A DNA stretch of 5,796 nt, taken from contig JASIGD010000177.1 in assembly GCA_030045295.1 (NCBI GenBank), positions 1 through 5,796 on the forward strand. Direction: 5' to 3'. The DNA comes from Streptosporangiaceae bacterium (lineage in GTDB: Bacteria > Actinomycetota > Actinomycetes > Streptosporangiales > Streptosporangiaceae). Positions 1-3,755 of this stretch are shown piece after piece. Positions within the stretch are counted from its first letter, which is position 1, and every line of letters begins with the position of its first letter. Position numbers and translations under genes: made by a program. Under the pieces are notes generated by a model. It saw only the letters and a list, made by a program, of their open reading frames with translations, did not search any database and was not told the DNA's origin.

Positions 1-917
1 TGCGAGCGTTGCGCGGGATCGGCGACGAACGGGTCCGCGTAGGCCGCCCTCTCCGCCCACGCGTACAGTATGGCCGCCGATCGCGCGGTGCGGGCGGTGG
101 TCCAGGGCAGGCCGCCGTGACTGAGCATCCAGTCGACCTGACCGGCCAGCAGGAACAGGGTGGCGACCGCGGGAGTGTTGTACGTCTGGTCCCTGGCCGC
201 GTTCTCCAGCGCCAGCCGCAGCGACAAGAAGTCCGGTACGTACCGCCCGCCGGCGGCGATCTCGTGTACCCGCTCGGCCGCCGCCGGGGACATCAGGGCG
301 ATCCAGAGGCCGCCGTCGGAGCCGAGGCCCTTCTGCGGGGCGAAGTAGTAGACGTCGAAGTCTTCGGCCCGGACCGGGAGGCCGGCGGCGGCGCTGGTCG
401 CGTCGACCAGGATCAGCGAATCCGGGTCGGCCCCGGGCACGCGGCGCACCGGCATCGCCACGCCGGTGGAGGTCTCGTTGTGGGTCAGCGCGTAGGCATC
501 GGCCCGGGGCTCCGGCCACGGCGCCGGGTGCGTACCCGGAGCGGACTCCACCACCGTCGGCGCCGACAGCCACGGCGCGCGCCCGGCGATGGCGGCGAAC
601 CTGGCCGAGAACTCGCCGAAGCTCAGGTGCTGCGAATGCCGCCGGACCAGCCCGAACGCGGCCGCGTCCCAGAACGCGCTGGTGCCTCCGTTGCCGAGGA
701 CCACCGTGTAATCGCCCGGCAGGCTGAACAGCTCGGCGAGCCCGGCGCGGATCTTGCGGACCAGCGACCTGACCGGCGGCTGGCGGTGGGACGTGCCGAG
801 GTAGGCGGGTCCCGAGTCGGCCAGCGCGGCCAGTTGCTCCGGGCGGATCTTGGCCGGACCGCAGCCGAACCTGCCGTCCGCCGGCTTGAGCGCCGCCGGG
901 ATCACCAGACTGCTCAC
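1..917 (-). CDS. serC: Phosphoserine aminotransferase SerC, 3' end cut by window edge
   Basis: A PLP-dependent class V aminotransferase that converts 3-phosphohydroxypyruvate and glutamate to 3-phosphoserine and 2-oxoglutarate in cytoplasmic serine biosynthesis. The open frame runs 305 codons from a GTG at 917 to the left edge without a stop. Visible motifs are FGCGPAKIRPEQL (about 17-29), the substrate-phosphate motif GTSHRQ (41-46), LGNGGTSAFWDAA (74-86), THNETSTGV (145-153), the cofactor aspartate in VDATSAAAG (D172) and the Schiff-base lysine in YYFAPQKGLGSDGGLW (K196). This is the actinobacterial SerC type, about 370 residues when complete, so roughly 65 residues should be missing beyond position 1. 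The GTG start is chosen because AGGTAGG lies 8 nt upstream and the protein begins at the usual family N-terminus. It lies 22 nt after citA on the same strand, so co-transcription is likely. Its PLP requirement links it functionally to the divergent pdxH. Identification is very secure. Confidence 0.95.
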   Translation of the reverse strand, partial: MSSLVIPAALKPADGRFGCGPAKIRPEQLAALADSGPAYLGTSHRQPPVRSLVRKIRAGLAELFSLPGDYTVVLGNGGTSAFWDAAAFGLVRRHSQHLSFGEFSARFAAIAGRAPWLSAPTVVESAPGTHPAPWPEPRADAYALTHNETSTGVAMPVRRVPGADPDSLILVDATSAAAGLPVRAEDFDVYYFAPQKGLGSDGGLWIALMSPAAAERVHEIAAGGRYVPDFLSLRLALENAARDQTYNTPAVATLFLLAGQVDWMLSHGGLPWTTARTARSAAILYAWAERAAYADPFVADPAQRS

Positions 918-925
918 GGTGGCAG

Positions 926-932
926 CCTACCT
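926..932 (-). promoter_or_regulatory. Ribosome binding site of serC
   Basis: On the minus strand AGGTAGG lies 8 nt before the GTG at 917, in the 22-nt gap after the citA stop. It is an imperfect Shine-Dalgarno and supports the GTG start. A better AGGAGG (950-945) lies inside the last codons of citA but is too distant (about 27 nt) to serve serC directly. Confidence 0.6.
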
Positions 933-939
933 GCGGGCG

Positions 940-2049
940 CTAGACCTCCTGGTCGAGCACCTCCGCCGCGCCGGGCACGTCGCGAACCGGCCGTGACGCC
1001 GGGCCGATGTACCGCGCGGCCGGCCTGACCAGGCGGCCGGTCCGCTTCTGCTCCAGGATGTGCGCGGCCCAGCCCGCCGTCCGCGCGCAGGTGAACATCG
1101 AGGTGAACATGTGCGCCGGAACCCCGGCGAAGTCGAGCACGATGGCCGCCCAGAACTCCACGTTGGTCTCCAGCACCCGGTCCGGGCGGCGGGCCCGCAG
1201 CTCGGCCAGGGCCGCGTGCTCGAGGGCCAGCGCCACCTCGTAGCGGGGCGCGCCGAGCTCCTTGGCCGTGCGGCGGAGCACCCGGGCGCGCGGGTCCTCG
1301 GCCCGGTAGACCCGGTGCCCGAACCCCATCAGCCGTTCGCCGCGGTCGAGGGTGGCTTTGACGTATCCCTCGGCGTCTCCGGTCCGCTCGACCTCCTCGA
1401 TCATGCCCAGGACGCGGGCTGGCGCGCCGCCGTGCAGCGGCCCGGACATCGCGCCGACCGCGCCGGACAGCGCGGCGGCGACGTCGGCCCCGGTCGACGC
1501 GATGACCCGCGCGGTGAAGGTGGACGCGTTCATGCCGTGCTCGGCGGCCGACGTCCAGTACGAGTCAACCGCCTTCACGTGCCGCGGATCAGGCTCGCCG
1601 CGCCAGCGGATCATGAACCGTTCGGTGATCGTCGCCGCCTCGTCCACCCGGCGCTGCGGTACCATCGGCAGCCCGAGCCCGCGGGCGGCCTGGGCCACGA
1701 ACGACAACGCCATGACCGAGGCGCGGGCCAGGTCTTCGCGGGCCTCCTCGTCGCCGATGTCGAGCAGCGGCCGCAGCCCCCAGGCGGGCGCGAGCATGGC
1801 CAGGGCGCTCTGCACGTCGACCCGGATGTCACCGGAGTGGACCGGGATCGGATAAGGCTCGGCCGGCGGCAGCCCGGGCGCGAAGGCGTTATCGACCAGA
1901 AGGCCCCAGACATGCCCGTAAGAGACGTGCCCGACCAGTTCTTCAATGTCGACTCCCCGGTAGCGGAGCGCGCCGCCCTGTTTATCCGGCTCGGCGATCT
2001 CGGTCTCGAAGGCGATGACCCCTTCGAGACCCGGCTTGAAATCCGACAT
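940..2049 (-). CDS. citA: Citrate synthase 2 (CitA-type)
   Basis: Condenses acetyl-CoA with oxaloacetate to citrate at the entry of the TCA cycle; possibly a second citrate synthase, or a 2-methylcitrate synthase-related enzyme. It has 369 residues, shorter than the roughly 430-residue type II enzymes and typical of the short type I/CitA group. Conserved elements: AAEHGMNASTFTARV (H171, oxaloacetate site), GPLHGGAP (catalytic H206), MGFGHRVYRAEDPRA (catalytic H245, R254), ARTAGWAAHILEQ (R323) and LVRPAARYIGP (R342, the arginine donated across the dimer). The third catalytic residue, Asp in NVDF of classical enzymes, is Glu here (ETNVEFW, E298). As I recall, the same Glu occurs in mycobacterial CitA, so this is probably a subfamily trait. 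The ATG at 2049 has GAGAGGA 7-8 nt upstream. It is first in a probable citA-serC transcript and divergent from pdxH. The family is certain; substrate preference is not settled by sequence. Confidence 0.93.
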   Translation of the reverse strand: MSDFKPGLEGVIAFETEIAEPDKQGGALRYRGVDIEELVGHVSYGHVWGLLVDNAFAPGLPPAEPYPIPVHSGDIRVDVQSALAMLAPAWGLRPLLDIGDEEAREDLARASVMALSFVAQAARGLGLPMVPQRRVDEAATITERFMIRWRGEPDPRHVKAVDSYWTSAAEHGMNASTFTARVIASTGADVAAALSGAVGAMSGPLHGGAPARVLGMIEEVERTGDAEGYVKATLDRGERLMGFGHRVYRAEDPRARVLRRTAKELGAPRYEVALALEHAALAELRARRPDRVLETNVEFWAAIVLDFAGVPAHMFTSMFTCARTAGWAAHILEQKRTGRLVRPAARYIGPASRPVRDVPGAAEVLDQEV

Positions 2050-2056
2050 CGGTGTT

Positions 2057-2063
2057 TCCTCTC
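2057..2063 (-). promoter_or_regulatory. Ribosome binding site of citA
   Basis: On the minus strand GAGAGGA precedes the ATG at 2049; the AGAGG core is 8 nt from the start codon. It fixes the start that gives the family-typical N-terminus (FKPGLEGVIAFETEI). Confidence 0.65.
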
Positions 2064-2156
2064 GTCGTCCTCATGGGTGTCAGGAGGTCACCGCATACCC
2101 TGAGCTGGGCCGAGCCCCACCGTAAGGCCTCGTGAGAACCGCTCAGCAGGCGCGGG

Positions 2157-2176
2157 GATAATTCAGCCTAATCGTT
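2157..2176 (+). promoter_or_regulatory. Candidate pdxH -10 element overlapping a weak DtxR-type iron-box match
   Basis: GATAAT at 2157-2162 resembles an actinobacterial -10 hexamer (TANNNT type), about 70 nt before the pdxH ATG. The best-spaced -35 candidate (TGAGAA, 2133-2138, spacer 18) is poor. Starting at 2158, a 19-bp stretch matches the DtxR/IdeR iron-box consensus TTAGGTTAGCCTAACCTAA at 11 of 19 positions, including an unbroken core AGCCTAA at 2165-2171. The left half is poorly conserved. A direct repeat TTCAGCC (2162-2168 and 2175-2181) overlaps it. Both promoter and operator readings are tentative. Confidence 0.3.
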
Positions 2177-2216
2177 CAGCCGCGCTGACCCGGGTTGCGG
2201 CAGCCGGAACAGGTGT

Positions 2217-2221
2217 GAGGA
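2217..2221 (+). promoter_or_regulatory. Ribosome binding site of pdxH
   Basis: GAGGA lies 9 nt before the ATG at 2231. It supports this start over the internal methionines at residues 29, 30 and 35, which have no comparable upstream motif in the sequence I read. Confidence 0.55.
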
Positions 2222-2230
2222 TCATTACGC

Positions 2231-2899
2231 ATGGACACGACACAGCCTGCCCCGGATTCTGCCACCCGGTCAGAGCGCGCCGACGGCCGCGGTCCGGCGG
2301 CTTTGTCCGAAGCCATGATGGCCGCTGACCCCATGGCCCAGTTCGCCCTCTGGATGTCGGCGGCCGAGGCGAGCGGCCTGGCGGAGCCGACCGCGATGGT
2401 GCTGGCCACCACGTCCGCAGACGGCCGCCCGCGAGCCCGTACCGTGCTGCTGAAGGCGCATGACCAGGCGGGCTTCACCTTCTACAGCAACCGGACCTCG
2501 CGCAAGGGCAGGGACCTCGCGGCGCATCCCTGGGCGTCGGTCGTCTTTCCCTGGTACGCGATGGGCCGTCAGGTGACCGCCGAGGGCGGCGTGACCACGA
2601 TGTCGCAGTCCGGCAGCGAACCGTATTTCTACTCCAGGCCGCGTATGTCGCAGATCGGCGCGTGGGCCAGCAGGCAGTCGCAGGTCATCGGCTCCCGCGC
2701 GGACCTTGACCGCCGCGTGGCCGAGCTGGAGCGGCGCTGGCCGCCGCCGGCGCGCGTCCCGATGCCCGACTTCTGGGGCGGGTACGTGCTCGTCCCCGAG
2801 ACAGTCGAATTCTGGCAGGCGGGCGCGTACCGTCTGCATGACCGCCTGCGTTACCGGCGCCAGGGCGACGGCTGGACCATCGAGCGTCTTTCCCCCTGA
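2231..2899 (+). CDS. pdxH: Pyridoxine/pyridoxamine 5'-phosphate oxidase
   Basis: An FMN-dependent flavoenzyme that oxidises pyridoxamine or pyridoxine 5'-phosphate to pyridoxal 5'-phosphate with O2, in vitamin B6 salvage. It has 222 residues against 218 in E. coli. Seen in order: DPMAQFALW (33-41), EPTAMVLATTSADGRPRARTVLLK (52-75; R70 and K75 for FMN/substrate), FYSNRTSRKG (84-93; FMN phosphate), FPWYAMGRQV (106-115), YFYSRPRMSQIGAWASRQS (132-150; Y132, R136 and S140 match E. coli Y129, R133 and S137 that bind the PLP phosphate), PMPDFWGGY (177-185), EFWQ (193-196), RLHDRLRY (201-208; active-site R201 and H203) and a C-terminal WTIERLSP. Oddities: the N-terminal 32 residues lack the RxxYxxGGL lid motif and contain no tyrosine, and the usual EFWQG reads EFWQA. 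All core ligands are present, so activity is likely. Its product serves SerC, encoded divergently nearby. Confidence 0.93.
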   Translation: MDTTQPAPDSATRSERADGRGPAALSEAMMAADPMAQFALWMSAAEASGLAEPTAMVLATTSADGRPRARTVLLKAHDQAGFTFYSNRTSRKGRDLAAHPWASVVFPWYAMGRQVTAEGGVTTMSQSGSEPYFYSRPRMSQIGAWASRQSQVIGSRADLDRRVAELERRWPPPARVPMPDFWGGYVLVPETVEFWQAGAYRLHDRLRYRRQGDGWTIERLSP

Positions 2900-2916
2900 G
2901 CAGGGCAAGCCCCTGC
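2900..2916 (+). terminator. GC-rich hairpin just after pdxH, possible weak terminator
   Basis: GCAGGG (2900-2905), loop CAAGC, CCCTGC (2911-2916) gives a perfect 6-bp stem beginning one base after the pdxH stop codon. There is no T-tract downstream, so it is not a canonical intrinsic terminator. Actinobacteria often use such U-less hairpins as terminators or mRNA-stabilising ends. It could separate pdxH from the repressor gene 56 nt further on, or only attenuate read-through. Confidence 0.4.
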
Positions 2917-2957
2917 GGCCAGCAAAGCCATTGGCTGCGCGGCATAGCATCACAAGC

Positions 2958-2963
2958 AGGAGG
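2958..2963 (+). promoter_or_regulatory. Strong ribosome binding site deciding the TTG start of the repressor
   Basis: A perfect AGGAGG lies 8 nt before the TTG at 2972. An ATG at 2964 abuts the motif directly and opens only a three-codon frame (Met-Asn-Ser-stop) whose TGA overlaps the TTG, so TTG is the start of the real gene. The resulting N-terminus matches DtxR/IdeR. Confidence 0.75.
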
Positions 2964-2971
2964 ATGAACAG

Positions 2972-3712
2972 TTGACAGCCCAGGGGCTCATTGACACGAC
3001 GGAGATGTACCTCCGCACCATCTTCGAACTCGAGGAGGAGGGCGTCACCCCGTTGCGGGCCCGCATCGCCGAGCGGCTCGCGCAGAGCGGCCCGACGGTC
3101 AGCCAGACGGTGGCGAGGATGGAGCGCGACGGCCTGCTGCACGTTCTCGGCGACCGGCAGCTGGCCCTGAGCGATCACGGCCGGACGCTCGCCACCCGGG
3201 TGATGCGCAAGCACCGGCTGGCCGAATGCCTGCTGGTCGACGTCATCAAGCTGCCGTGGGAGGAGGTGCACATCGAGGCGTGCCGCTGGGAGCACGTGAT
3301 CTCCGAGAACGTGGAGCGCCGCCTGGTCGAGCTTCTCGGTTACCCGGTCCGCTGCCCGCACGGCAACCTGATCCCCGGCCTGGCCGAGCTCGGGGTCCTC
3401 GGGGAGGCCGCCGAGCGGGTGCGCACGGCCGCGGACGAGACGGGCGAGGCGATGACGAAGGTCGCCTCCGCGGGCACCACGCCGGCCGTCATCCGGCGGA
3501 TCGGCGAGCATATTCAGAGCGATCGCGTTCTGATGCTTAAACTCAGGCGCGCCGGGATACAACCCGGACGCGAGGTGATACTCATGGCGTGCGACGACGG
3601 CGTGCGTGTGGCATCCGCCGGCTCGGCGGACTACGTGGACCTCCCCGGCCCGGTCGCTGCTCACATATTCGTGTCCCTGAACGGCCGTTGTCAGCCCGTG
3701 GCCGGAGCGTGA
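2972..3712 (+). CDS. DtxR/IdeR-family iron-dependent transcriptional repressor
   Basis: A 246-residue cytoplasmic, metal-activated dimeric repressor. In relatives (DtxR, IdeR, DmdR1) the Fe2+-loaded form binds iron boxes and represses siderophore and uptake genes. Residues 7-75 are the winged helix-turn-helix: IDTTEMYLRTIFELEEEG, then SGPTVSQTVARMERDGLL (39-56), nearly identical to DtxR, including the DNA-contacting S39, P41 and Q45. Residues 76-140 are the dimer and metal domain. With a +2 offset from DtxR, the site-1 ligands H81, E85 and H100 and the site-2 ligands M12, C104, E107 and H108 are all present. CPHGNLIPGL (128-137) matches SPFGNPIPGL. After a linker (about 143-167) a divergent SH3-like domain (168-236) follows; by my alignment its accessory ligands are not conserved. 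The start is TTG with AGGAGG 8 nt upstream. The gene is 72 nt after pdxH and 43 nt before the phosphatase gene. An Mn2+-type role is less likely given C104. Confidence 0.92.
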   Translation: MTAQGLIDTTEMYLRTIFELEEEGVTPLRARIAERLAQSGPTVSQTVARMERDGLLHVLGDRQLALSDHGRTLATRVMRKHRLAECLLVDVIKLPWEEVHIEACRWEHVISENVERRLVELLGYPVRCPHGNLIPGLAELGVLGEAAERVRTAADETGEAMTKVASAGTTPAVIRRIGEHIQSDRVLMLKLRRAGIQPGREVILMACDDGVRVASAGSADYVDLPGPVAAHIFVSLNGRCQPVAGA

Positions 3713-3721
3713 TCATGTCGT

Positions 3722-3734
3722 GCGGCAGCGCCGC
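3722..3734 (+). other. Small GC hairpin between the repressor and phosphatase genes
   Basis: GCGGC, loop AGC, GCCGC gives a perfect 5-bp stem in the 43-nt gap. There is no T-tract, and it sits just upstream of the phosphatase ribosome binding site. It may tune translation of the downstream gene or be a chance product of the high GC content. Confidence 0.2.
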
Positions 3735-3743
3735 CGGGGGCGC

Positions 3744-3747
3744 GGAG
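3744..3747 (+). promoter_or_regulatory. Ribosome binding site of the SpoIIE-type phosphatase gene
   Basis: GGAG lies 8 nt before the ATG at 3756. An in-frame GTG at 3720 would add 12 mostly Arg/Gly residues and has GGAG at 3704-3707 with a less favourable 12-nt spacer, so the ATG is preferred. Confidence 0.5.
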
Positions 3748-3755
3748 CGCGGGGC

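Larger units (their letters stand above)
2050..2230. promoter_or_regulatory. Divergent promoter region between citA and pdxH
   Basis: This 181-bp spacer is the only non-coding stretch over 100 bp in the window and must hold the promoters of both arms. It contains an AT-rich island around 2157-2176 in otherwise GC-rich DNA. It also has a short inverted repeat CTGAGC (2100-2105) / GCTCAG (2141-2146) with 35 nt between the arms, and a small GGGC-CGA-GCCC hairpin at about 2108-2118. I could not find a convincing -35/-10 pair for citA on the minus strand. No riboswitch consensus, tRNA or small ORF of note is visible. Confidence 0.6.

Noticed and set aside
9..1028. 339-codon plus-strand open frame opposite serC
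   Set aside because: Codon-aligned antisense shadow of serC: Arg/Gly/Pro-rich low-complexity product with no recognisable domain, while the minus strand encodes a textbook SerC.
1060..2103. 347-codon plus-strand open frame opposite citA
   Set aside because: Codon-aligned antisense shadow of citA; the product is compositionally biased and unlike any family I know.
2100..2146. CTGAGC/GCTCAG inverted repeat considered as a structured RNA or riboswitch
   Set aside because: Only 6 bp pair across a 35-nt loop, and no conserved riboswitch core or tRNA arms could be drawn.
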